A stretch of DNA of 64,000 nt. Source: Hoplostethus atlanticus (taxonomy: Eukaryota; Chordata; Actinopteri; Trachichthyiformes; Trachichthyidae). A program made the translations under genes and the position numbers. The notes beneath the pieces are model-generated. The model saw nothing but the letters and a program-made list of their open reading frames with translations. It made no database searches and was not told the DNA's origin. Every line of letters starts with the position of its first letter. Positions within the stretch are counted from its first letter, which is position 1. Shown here one piece after another: positions 17,601 through 30,546 of the stretch. The stretch is taken from NCBI GenBank assembly GCA_034670405.1, contig JAXDDX010000001.1:358001-422000 (forward strand). The letters are read 5' to 3'.

Positions 17601-20600
17601 CCACCAATAGTTAACAAAACACCAGAAACACCTATATAGTTCATATCCAGAGCTCCGAGTATCAGCCCGGGGCTTCAGCAGATGTGTGTGCTGCCGTCGA
17701 CTCACAATGCACAGTGGAAGGTTCCTGGTGGGGGTTCTTTGCGCAGCTCCTCATACTCCTGATGAATGCCCGAGCGCTGAAGCCTGCCGAGGTGAGCCAG
17801 CAGCTCCTGCGGCCGCATGGCCTCGGGTCCGGGGACGTGAACGGTGGTATCGTCCAAGGGGATGCCCACCAGCTCGTCCACGGGGTCCACTCGGCCGTTC
17901 TGACCTGCCAGCAGCTGCTGGTTCCAGCTGTGTGCGTCCAGAGGCAGCAGACCACCTAGGTGCTGGGGGAGACAGTCTCTGGGGAGGTGGTGGCGTAGCT
18001 CGGCCATTTTCACCATCTGAACCTGGGGTAAGAGGACAGGGTTGGATGTGGCGCAGAAAGGACAGGGTTAGGACTTCCTCTTAGTCATGTTCAACATGGT
18101 ACTGTTGGATCAGCCTGGGTGGGAGTGATGTAAAGTAGGAATAAGATTATGGGGGGGAAATGCTGAATACATTTTCCATGTGTACTTATTCACTGGCAGA
18201 GTGGAAAAGCCTCTGAAACGGTGTTAAGACCACCGTGTGACACTAAAACTCTTTTAGCAGCTCTTAGCAGCAGGGTGACCCACCCTGATTCAACGGTAAG
18301 CTTCGTGCTCAAACAGACCGCATGTTTGACATCCCAGGAAGTACGAGGCAGCAGGGTGGATCAGACGTTAGAGCAGGGGTGGCCAATCATGTGCCATGGA
18401 GGGCCGAGAGTATGCAGGTTTTCATTCCAACCAAAGACTACAGCAGGTGATTTCACTGATTAGTCCCTCCTCTCTGGTTGAAGATGTGCTAATCAGTGAA
18501 ATCACCTGTTGTACTCTTTGGTTGGAATGAAAACTTGCATACTCTTGGCCCTCCATGGCACATGATTGGCCACCCCTGCGTTAGACAGACCATCCCCTAA
18601 CCTGAAGGTCACAGGTTCTACCTATGTTCACACTACAGGCCTTAATGCACAATTCTGTTTTTTTTTTTTGCTCAGATCCAACTTTTTTGTCCAACTGTTC
18701 ACATTCATGTTTGAAAGTTACTCATATCTGACAGGAGTACGAACAGACCTCCACCCACATGCGCAAATTAACAACAACACATGACGTCAGCTGATGAAAA
18801 CAAGGGCGAAGAGGTGAAAAGGGGAAAAAGGCATGGCTTTAGCTTTCTGTTATTGCTGCCACTACTGAATGTGGCCCAAATCAAATATGAATGTGGTCCA
18901 AATCGGAAGTAAAAAGATCAGAGTCCATATGTGTTCTTGTGTTTACACTGCACTACCAAAAAAAAAAAAAAAAATCACATCTGTGTCACATGTAGGTCAA
19001 AACAAAACAAATACAAACTGATTTGGGCCACTATCACCTGTAGTGTCAATGTAGCCATAGAAAATAAGCCTATCAGTTTAAATGTATAATAATATAATGT
19101 GTAATATAATAATATAATATGTGTAAATGTATAAATGTATCTCTCATCAAACTCCTAGAGATTATTAACAGGACAATGGGGACCAAGCCCCTTCATTTAC
19201 CCTCTCCCTCAGTTTCTCCTTGAGCAGCAGGCTGAGCAGATTGTAGGGCACTCGAAACCAGACAGGGGCCCCGACAATCAACACCTTCTTCAGCCTGGCT
19301 GGGAACGCCCCCTGGTGGATGGAGACAGCACGCGTTTCAACAAACTTTCGTCAAGTGACATTTTCAAAATTTGATTTACCTTCTTTGAAAGCCACTGGTT
19401 CAGAAAATGGTGTGCCTATTCTTCCATGCTTTTGAAATACACACTCTTTATTCAGACAGTGACTCAATTACTCCGCTCTATTTCTGATCAATGTAATGCA
19501 CATCATACATAAGTCACTGATTCCTCCCTGCTGACTCGGCCATATGAGCGTCTGTGTTATTGACTATAGACAATATACTGCTAGGTCCTTAAAACACAAA
19601 TCACTTCACTTCCATGTACGCAAATATACAGGTAACTGCCAAAAGAAGCATCAATCTGGTGGCTAAAACAGTCATGGAGTATGGATTATATCCTTTTCAC
19701 AAAAAAAAAAAAAAAAAAAAAAATCAGCCCCCCTGCTTTCAATTTTTTTGTGGTGTTCACTATGGATGCGTTTGTATCTACCTTATTCTCTATCTATGAT
19801 ATATTTATTTATTTATTTATACCATGCATCTCATTTCCTCAGCCATTTCCTTTCATTTGGCATTTACCTGTATGCAAACATTTACTGAGAATATGTGAAA
19901 AGCTGCCCTGGTATTCCAACCTTAAGTAAGTTGAGGATCTTCTTGCTCAGGTCCAACTCAAAGTTTGTGTAGTTGGAGCCAGCCATGTCATAGATGAACA
20001 CCAGGCCATTCCTCTGGGTCTCGAAGCTGTGGGCAAACAGAAGTTGTAAAGTTATAATAGTCAAATCTGTGCTTCACATGGAAAACCAGCTTCCAATTCT
20101 AAAACACAATATATTCATTTTGGAAAAGAAATAAACACCCCCCCAAAAAAAGGTGTGCAATAGAAACACAGACGGAACATTTCTTCCTCACCTCTCCACC
20201 GCCCGATCCAGGAGGTAGAAGAGGGCCTGGAGGACCACATGGTTGCCTGTCTTGTTGGGGTGATGAAGTTTGGCCGTGTACAAGGCGATGGAGGCCCCTG
20301 ACGGGTCCCGTACACTCTGAAACAAACCACACAGAGAGAGTAAGCTTACGCCAGCTGCTGCTAGCCAAACCACGTTCTCACTACCAGTTCCCCACTACTA
20401 AACTGTAATCTAGTGGAGTAGTGGGGGAAACGCTGCTACAGAGTCCATAGTTCATCCTGGCATTGGCCCGATACCTGCTATTGGCGTCTGTGTATCTCTT
20501 AATGCTGTTCCCTCTATATACTTTACACCAGTAGGAGGATGGCTGATGGATGAGTCAGTGGGTGCCCAGTGCCATGCCAGTGGAGCTGCTGTTGGTGCCC

Positions 20601-22021
20601 ATGAGCAAGCCAGTCAAAACTAAGCCCTAGGCTCCACAGACACGGTACTAAACCACCCAAAATGACTTCAAACTTATCTTCTCTTGTTCACTTTTCATTT
20701 TAGGATTTCAATTTTCATCTTCGTCTCTGATCGAGATGTTTAATGAGATGTTAAATTTGATTTTGAGCAGTTTCTGTCCAACTCCATTAATCACATCACA
20801 ACTGGAGTTGGTCCTGATTGGCTCCCCTAACTAAAGAATTCCTGAAATCCGTCCAATCAGGCCAGTTTGCAGCATTTGAACTGGAAAGCCTCCACTTCAT
20901 TACCTTGAATTAGAGGAGCTGGTGTTGTCGGCCAATCAGGGCCCAGTATAGTCTTCAAATTCATGCAATTTAATTAATTCAACTTTTAACTAAACTACAT
21001 TTATCTGCAAAAAATCACGAAGAACATTCTACTTTTCCCTATCCATAATACATTTTGAAAAAAAAGAATAATAAAGTGACCAAGTGGATAAAATGCAAAA
21101 ATGCTGTGTGATCAGTGACCACAGGGGGGCGCTTTGGTTCACATGCTGGTTACCGGCATGTTGCCATAAAGGGCTGTCACCAATTCAACAGGAGGAACAT
21201 TTCTTATTAATAACATACCAATTCTAGACCCTTTTTTTGCATTTGAGAGATAAAACAAAACAAAACTCTTTTTCATATCTGAGGTGTTCAGTGTTTGAGC
21301 CTTTCATCACGAGAGCTGGCAGCTCCTTACCCAAACACAGCTACTAACCCAGGATACTCCGGAACCTTCCTTTGTAAGCAAATAAGCCTGTGTTCTAGCA
21401 CGGGGGCTAAAAATACCTCAGACAGGATATGAAGCCTGCTGCTGAGGCTGAGAAGTCCAATGTCAGACAAGAGGATGTGTAGAATCGATGCCACTGTGGC
21501 GTGTCAATGGGAGGAGGGAGGAGGGAGGAGGGAGGGCAGGAGAGAGGGAAGGGAAAGAGTGGTTTTGTAATTTGGCTGACAAAGGCTAATTCGATCTGGC
21601 AAGGGGAAGTCCCTTGGCTTGAGGGTCACTCAATCAATTACAGACCTTAAGACCTTCAGAGGACCCAAACTTCCCCTGACAGTGTTTCATCTTCGGGTGA
21701 AGATTCCTCATTTTCAGAGGTCAAGCACAAGAAGAGATAGAAGCACAAATGTCCCAATCCCCGTGACCAGGTTTTTGTCAGCTCAGTCCAGGTCAGAATA
21801 ATTTCATTATATACAGAATTGAGGCATGTTCAACTATATCCTATGGCCCTCTATCAGAAGAGACAGTTGTACTGAACCCTTACCACAATACACTGGAGGC
21901 TTGCATCTGCACAGTAACAGTACCTCAGTGTAATGCAACATAAGAGAAGGATTAGGATGAGCTGGTTATAAAGTGGGACAGGGGTTGGACATGCCACTGT
22001 CGGGCTGGGATGGTGCACAGA

Positions 22022-22064
<43 letters not shown>

Positions 22065-22147
22065 TGCTGGGAATTATTCTAAAACAAGACATAAAATGTT
22101 CCACTTGGCAGATATGGAGGGGATTCAGCGGGTTGATGAAAACACAT

Positions 22148-22187
<40 letters not shown>

Positions 22188-25100
22188 ACACAAAACTTAC
22201 CAACACGGTGAACTTGCCGCTGAGCAGCTCCGAGCGGAGAGGTTCCTCCTGTGGCTGGAGTCGGACGATTCCTTCTTTTAGACGCGTTTCCTGAGGAACA
22301 CAGATCACAGCAGGCGGGGTCAAGCCTCGGTCGTGGTCAATTCCTTTCTGTGAGCAAGATTACGATCAACCACCACTGAAAAGTTGAGGTGGGCCACCCC
22401 GCCTGGAGGAGCCGTCATCCATTTATATTGGAGTGTTAAAATGTTGTTTCAGAGGCTTTGCTACCCTGCCAAGAGGAAACGCTAAAAAGGAAACACTGCT
22501 ATCGATTCTTTAGTTCCCACAGCTCATTTGTTCTTGTTCTTTTTTAAAAAATTACTTTCATGGCAGCTTTATTTCTACTTTATTAGATCATATATAGCAG
22601 TGGGAGACAGAAAAAAGGGCAAGGGTATAACACGTTCCAGTTGTCTTTAAATGAAAAAGGAACTACCGCATCATCAGAGATCTGCAGGTAGATCCAGTGG
22701 CTTTCTTTAAAGCCTGTACCTGGTAGCTGAGATTGCCCGTTCATGTATAGGGAAAGTTTCACGACACTAAAAACAAAGCCAAACCTTTTGACAAGCCAAA
22801 CTGTGACCCCGAGACCAAGGCAAGCCAGAATGCACTGTAATGGGCATCATTAGTTTTTTTGTTTTTTTTAACACTTGTGGTGCTTAATGGTTTATCCAAG
22901 TGCCATGTTTCATGTTTCATAAATCGTAGTTGAATCTACTCCCAGTTGCTAGGTAGAAGGTACAACAGTGAAAGATACTGATATTTTGTGCCGAGCCCTT
23001 CCTGCTAGACCACCCCGACCCCGACCCAACCCACTTGGCCAGCTTGGCCTGTTTGATTGTATTTTTCCCCAATATTCTCTGAATATTGGCCCCCCTTAAT
23101 TTTGTCCTGACAAATTCTCTGAAATTCTCAAAACCTCTTCTGGTTCTGGTGCTGAAGCAGCAGTAAACCAAGTTACTTGAACTGCAGGGTGGCAGGGGAG
23201 ACGAATCCTTACTGCAGGGTGGCAGGGGAGACGAATCCGTCTCAAAGTCACATTCAAGGCATCAGAAATGAGATGCATTTATGCAGGCCAGGCATTCATT
23301 GCTGAAGTAAGACCAACCTTGGTGATTACAGAGACTTTACTAAGAGGTAGGTGGTAAAATCCTGCCACGTCTTGAAACCATTCAGGTCATTAGAGCCTGC
23401 ACAAGGTGTTTGGGAACTTTCCATTTGTTACAGGTCAGACAAATCCCACTAAACACCATTTTAACATCAGCCTGAGGCGTGTCAAGATTCCATCAGAATT
23501 AAATTAACTGCAGTATAGAGCATTTAGGGCTAAATGGGACATCAGCATCATAACTGAGTATTTATGAAGTGGCTCAGAGGAGAAAGGCTTGATTCTGTTA
23601 TTATCTAGAGGTTTTTTTAGATGAGAATGGTTAATGAGAGTCTGCTCCACTAGTCCGGCCCTAGAGGTTTCATCCTGATCATCTTTTTGCAGTTTGATGG
23701 TAATAATACCACCAAGGTCACTAACTGCTATTTCAGTGACATTTGGTAAGCATTTCTCTGCTACATCCGATAATGTCCTGTCCTCAAGGAGTCCTCAAAT
23801 GCCTCATCTTGTCCCCAGTCTGCACCCAGTCGGTGACGCTACCAGCCTGCTATTGCGTCTGATTTGAGTGCACGGAGTTGATACCCCAGTGCATTTTTTT
23901 TTGCATTTGGTCCTGCCTCACTCCACGCCACTCATCAGGGAAGTGGTTAGGACCAAAAACAGGAAATAATAAAAGAAAAAAGCAGAATAACAGTAATGTT
24001 CATTAGAAATGAACGGACGTTGCACGCCCACGCTTGAACTCCTGTTTCCTATCCAAGAGCTGTTTCCAAGCTATCGAAGAACAACTGAACAGCTCAGGTA
24101 GAAAAACGTCCCCTTAACCTTAACTTACCTTCTACCATTTTATTTGACTTCTTATTTGATCTCGTTCTGAAAACACAGAAGTTACTTCTCGATAATCTAA
24201 AGAGTTATCTGGCAAACTGAGTAAGCCTGTATGCTTGAAACACTCCCCTTGTTTATGATTCAGTGTGTGTGTGTGTGGCCTGTTTTTTTTGGTGCATCTG
24301 TTTAGGCCATCTCTTGCTTGGCTGGGGCTTCTGAAGCGACATGTTCAATGAAGAAGGCCTTGTGTTGCAGAGGCAGACATGTTGTTAAGACGTCTTAGAG
24401 CTCTGGGTGAACAGAGAGATGGCTCCACGTGCCGTCCTCTGGACTGACCTGCATCAGATTGTGGTTCCTGACTGTTTTTTTTAGCATATTTCTATGTTCA
24501 TCCTATCTTACACTTTTAACACAACTGCGTTTGGTCCAGCTAGATTCACAATGCTCTAGGCCTCGTGCAGCTGATATAATAAAACACTGAGACACAGGAT
24601 GTAGCACCATATTTTGTGCACTTTAGCAAAAATCATTATCATTGTCCGGATAAAGTCCTCTGAAACTGTGACATCAGCTATTTCTGACCATCAGAAGGGA
24701 AGCAATTTATCTGAAATAGAGGCAAGTTGCAAGTTCTGTCACAAATCTCTCAACCACATCTGGCGCCACCATGGAGGTAATACTGGCTCAATATATAGCA
24801 GCCAGATACCTGAAAAACGATTGTGGTTTGGGTGTAGAGCCAATCAGTAACAAAGTGAGTAATGTGATATGGTTTTTGTGACACAGTAAACAGTACAGTC
24901 TTGTCTTTAGCCCTCATCTCTGCTCAAAAACTCCCTGTAGCTTGAGAACAGTCAGCTCAGTAGTGGTTTTCTTAGCTAGCTAGCTGATACTAATTTAGTA
25001 AAGCAAACAGTGATGTTAGCATGTGACGAGATACATTAGCTAGTGTGCACATCAGCAGTGTTTACAATAAGACAGTGATTGTTATCTGACCAGTTACTGT

Positions 25101-28100
25101 GGTTAGCTAGCCAAGAAGCAGACATTATCTAGACACAAAATCCTATTTATCAGTGAAATGATCAGTTTCCAATCAAAAACGGCGCAGAAATTCACGTCTA
25201 TTGAATTCTCTTGAGACAGCAGGACCTCCTCGTGGCTGCCAGAGGGTGTGTTGCGTTACCTGAAAGAACCTCTATTAGCAACCTAGTGGTGTGTACACGT
25301 GCAAATGTGATTTTGTTGAAATGTGAATAACAGTCTCTCTCCCTCCCCCTCTACTCACCCTGTAGCTGTGGAATAGCTCGATGGCTCGGAGGACATCAAA
25401 CTTGCGGGCCATGAGGAACTTGACCGCCAGCTCCCAGGACAACGGTGACACTCCATGCTGGCTGGTCCACTTGTTGATCTCCTCCAGAAACTGCTTGGTG
25501 GCCTGAAACAGACACAGATGTGGTCACATACACGATGTACTCCCATGATGTTAATCAAAGATCAGGGAGGAAGGAAGTGAAACTAGGCTTTAAACTTGAT
25601 ACATCCTCTGAGGAAGTGCCTTATACAATGTATGACACCGTTTCATGGCCTAGTAAGATGTTTAAGATAATGTTTCATGTGCTATCATGTGTACAACAGG
25701 GGCCATGCTCAGTGTGTGTGTACATATGCTTATATACTGGGATCACTTGTTCTTTACATGAACTAGAGTGACTTGGTGAAAGCCACGATCCCGTAGTGAC
25801 GTCACCCATTAATCCACTTCAGCCACGTAGACGGCGAAAAGGAGGAGACGAGTTAATGAAAGGTCGTTAGGCCTTGAGACGGACGAGACTGAGCGTTACT
25901 GTGAAGACCAGTTTGAGTTTTGGACATAAGTGAATATCTTTGGGCAAGCAGGAATTTTGGCTAGTAGTCCCTTTCAAAACAGTGAATTTCCAGGGGTGAG
26001 CATGAGGATGTTCTCCCTCCTGATCCTGTACAAAGTGATGTTGCCAGGATGATACTGCAAAATGTTTAGATGCTGGATGCTTTTTATCACTTTGCAGTAA
26101 ATCTAGAAAAATCTGCAATTCTAGATTAATCTACAAGTTCTTCATTGGCAACAAAATGGCGTTTGGTGGAAGGATACCACTGTGGTCACAATGACACAAA
26201 AACAAGGTCCTTCCAGAGCCTGCAGATCACAGGGTTAATTTGCCACCCATGCCTGTTTCTGGTTTTCTCCTCAATGCTCCTAGTCAATGAGGAAGAGGAG
26301 CAGCATGAAATCTCTCATGGTGGTGCCCATGTATCCAACGGGCATGTTGGGATGAAGAAGCTATTTAGTCTCTAGTTAAATCACTTTACCTGGTTGCAAC
26401 TACAGAGAAGAACCTCAAAAGACCAGGAAGATAGCTAAAAAATTTTTACTGTGTTTATGATGTGTATTTTTCTGATTGTGCAACAGAGATTATATTCCCA
26501 TGTATGATTCACCTGTAAACAAGGAAAACAACCAAACCAAGAGGATGGTTATAGGGAGCAGTGATGTCGCCTTCCTGCCTCTGGTTCACTTCTGCCTACT
26601 GTGATACATTTCAGATTACGTGATATAAGCAAACTAACCATACGGTTCCCATTCTGAAATATGTTGTAGAATGTGTATACCTTATGATTGCTGATATAAC
26701 GGAGAGTGCTGCTGTGATTTTCAACATAGTCTCTTGCTTGGTTTGGTTGATAAAGGACGTGTGCCCCCTGTGTCTGGAAACCTCGCTAGCCACCTCGCCA
26801 CTAGTAGACCAGTGGGCTGTCTTGGTTAACTTCTGCTTCAGTTCCCTAGAGTAGTGGTATTCTTTAATGTTGTGGCAACAGGGTTATTGCTACAGCTCTA
26901 ATTCAGGCTCTGTTATCTCTTCAAGTTTATCTGAAGTCTGGTGATTCCACCGGCCCTATTGGAGACAATGGGCTGGACACACCTACCTGGCTGGAGCTTT
27001 ATTGGTCAGGTAAGATCTAATTTCTAGTTGATACAACTTGACTATTGCCTTCTACTTTGACATCATTTCAAAATAAATTGCGGCTGGGTGTTATGCTGGG
27101 ACAGAACAGCGTGTCCAGCCAAATATTCACTTTTAAGATAAATAAGATTGTAAGGCTCTATACTAGATTAAATGACATGTTAAAAAAGGATTTTTTTTTC
27201 AGTCGGTAGATTCAAATCTAAAAAGTAACCTGTCAAATTCAACACGTCGTCTGATATCACAAATGTCATTTGTACTACGCAGAACATGAAGCCATACAGG
27301 CCTTCGACTCAGCCTGCAAATAACTTATGCAGAAACACAGCCAACATCCTTTTAGGGGCTTCCTGTGGCCCCTCACCCCTCCCTCCACCCCCACCCCAAC
27401 CGGAAAGTTATCAAGTCAGCACCCAGTGAATCGCTAAAAGGCGACAGAGGAGGCAATGAAAGCTCATGCTCAGAACAAGGGGTTCCGCTTCTCTGGTCAG
27501 GCACAGCAGCGGTAGGGCATGCATGAGAGACAGGAAGTCAAGTTCTGGGAGTCCGCGGCTCTTCGGGAATACAAAACGATCACTGACGAGCTCGGAGCCT
27601 CAAGACAGGACGCCACTGTCTCTCCTCAGGAAAGCCAGCGCTTTCAGAGACAAGTGGGTCTGCAGCTTCTGCTCTGTTCAAATGCCTTAACATGCAAGGG
27701 GTGAAGGATAACTGCGCTCAGCAGGGCTGAGATCAGTTCATTCCCCAGTCTCACAGGTAATCAGATGTCTGTCATTCGTTTCAGATTTGATTTCTGATGC
27801 TTTAAAGCAAATTCACCAAATATGGCACCAATGAATAGTTTCTAAACGAACATAAAATACGACATAGTTAATGGTTCTGATCTCACCACTGAACTGTGAG
27901 CCACGATTTCATTATGGTTCACAATGACGTACGGATACATTTGATTGTGACAACTGGGAATAGAAACGTAGATTAGAATCTCCATTGCTTAACTGTGTCT
28001 GCAGGTGTAGTACTATACTGATGTACAGTTGATCTGTGGAAAGTAGATGAAAGAGAGTCAGCCTTCCAATCATTGTCTCGGTCTGTTTTTCAGACTGTAC

Positions 28101-30459
28101 TACACCACAGAATTAACACATCTGAATTCTTTGATTTTGTGGTATTGCCCTTTAACAGACAATACACGACTCCCACCTAACACTGATCCTCGGCTCTTTG
28201 TAGTTGCGTTATTCCTCTTGTGCGCGCCAAAGACAATTTCCTGTCAGACTGCTGTCAGGTACACTCGGGTTTCCAAAGATTTCATTGGTCTGACAGCTGC
28301 TATTTCTCTCTTAGCCTTTTAAGGAGAGCCTGCCAACTCCAGGCAGTGACCCTCTGTTCCTGGAGAAGCCAGTCTTGTTTGGTTTTTCTGCACTAGGGGC
28401 CATATCCGCAGGAGTGGAATTTGAGTGGGGATGGACAAGTTTGTTTTCATGATAGCACACCAGAACGCAGTGGAAGACTCACTGCGGAGGAGTGACTTAT
28501 TGAATTCCTTGAGGATGCATAAATATTTGCCTGACTTCTTATTCTGATACGGCAGGAGCGTTTTCCTCCAAGTTCTCCATTATTACTTTGAAACCACTTC
28601 ATTCTGGTTTACACAGTTTAAAAGGTAAGCCCAAATAGACTAGAAGGTTCTTGTAAATATCAGTGAGTCCATATCTGGGCTTCAGGCTTCATTTTCTCCC
28701 TATAGCCTCAGTCTGTTCCGAAACGCTGAGTGTGCCGTTTCAAGATAGTGGTGTATGGTGTATGGCGTCCCTCCTTCCCAACAGACAGCTGACATTACAT
28801 AATTCTGTTGGTTGTTGCAGCTATTGTATATTGCTTGGGCGTTGTTCACTGATGCGGTTGACAATGGCTGTTGATAACTCATGGATTAGGTTAGCTAAGG
28901 TACTGAGCTGGTGTTGGTTCTAATGGTTGATACCTGGCACTGACAGCTGAGCCTCTGGAGGTGTTGTAGGACAAACTGATGTTTATTGCACTTACATGCA
29001 TGGTAAAATAAAGTACAATAAAACTCAAAAATTCAGCAATTTTCCACAATTTATTTCAGATCTCATTTTGTGAGAGATTTGATCATATTTCATCACAGTA
29101 TTCAAAGACGATAAACGATAATATTAAATTATTGTCCAACCCTTCTGTGACGGTGCTAACATAATAAATGAAACATGTAACATTGAAGGTGCCCTCCTGA
29201 AGATCCTCATAGGATACAAGCTCTCAACTCACTATCCAGCTTCAACAGTCAGGGAGCTTAAAGCATGAAGGGCCAAACGGGCCGAAACGTAACAAGAGTG
29301 GTGGTGGCAGTGTGATGTTATTTTTAACACGTAAGCATGGAAATATAACAAACAGGCACTGGCTTCTTAGGTCTTATGCAATTATGGTGTAGGTTTATAT
29401 GCCTTGTCATAATACCAAACAACCTGTCACTGTTAATATACACATCGAACTCTGAATGACTTGAAAACACGAGTGTTATAGTATACAATGGTGTCATTGT
29501 TTAATATTATACAAGACCTGTAAAGTACTGAGGGAGTAAAAAAAAAAAACATTGCCTTGGGTTGGAAACTGTTTTAACCTTGAGGGGATGTAAGCTATTA
29601 CACATGACATTACCCAATACACAACCTATGACATCACAGAGAACAGTAACAACAATCAGAAGAGAACAAATACCATCATAAGAGCAAAACATCTGACTGC
29701 TGTAGGGACCCACTATGACATCACAGAGAAAACAACTGTTGCAACGGCTTGCCTTTCTTAAGTTTCACTGGAAATATGAAATACTTGGATCAGTGTTTCC
29801 ATAAAACACACAGATTACCCAACCACTGGAGGGGAAAATCTTAGGGTGCCCTTAAGCCATCTTTAAACACAACAAGATTCAACCTTGAACTAAAAAAGGG
29901 TTAATGTTACTGTCATAAGCAACACTTGTGGTGAGAAGACCTGTGGAGGGTTCACCTTCAGTCCACTAGATGTGTGTGGCAGGGGTTTATGTGACAGTGC
30001 TGATTTGGGTTTCCGTTAGAGACATGAACCAAAATAATCTTGCTCATAATGCTTAAATACTAAATACTAACGTCTCAGTATTTAGAAATAGTATATTATG
30101 TACGCAGTTCAGCCGGGAGGATTCATCACACGGCGACTGCATTAATGCACAAATCCACACAAAGAGAATTCAATAGAGAGGCTATGGAAAGTGTAGGGTG
30201 ACTGCAATGTCATGATGACACCTTGATTCAGTAGACAAGGAGGGGACTCAGGGCTGGGCTTGCCATTGCCTTTCCGTAGTCTATTTGATTACAGATGCCA
30301 CGCTAATCTATTGACAACAATAGAGGGAGCTGTTGCCAAGCGGCTATTCACTTCAGTTCAGTCGGTCCCATTTGGCATGAGTCAATACCAAAACAGGAAG
30401 TCAATACCGTCACGCTCTCCCTATTCCCACTTCTCGCTCTCTCTCTCCCTTTTCCTGGG

Positions 30460-30546
<87 letters not shown>

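Larger units (their letters stand above)
22291..25358. other. PTPN9 intron 2
   Basis: Holds a tandem 30 bp duplication (23181-23240) and a possible hAT-relic frame (24710-24820). No other coding exon or RNA gene recognised. Confidence 0.5.

Noticed and set aside
22941-23240. CRISPR-like spacing of repeats
   Set aside because: Only two adjacent 30 bp copies with no spacers; this is a simple tandem duplication in a eukaryotic intron.
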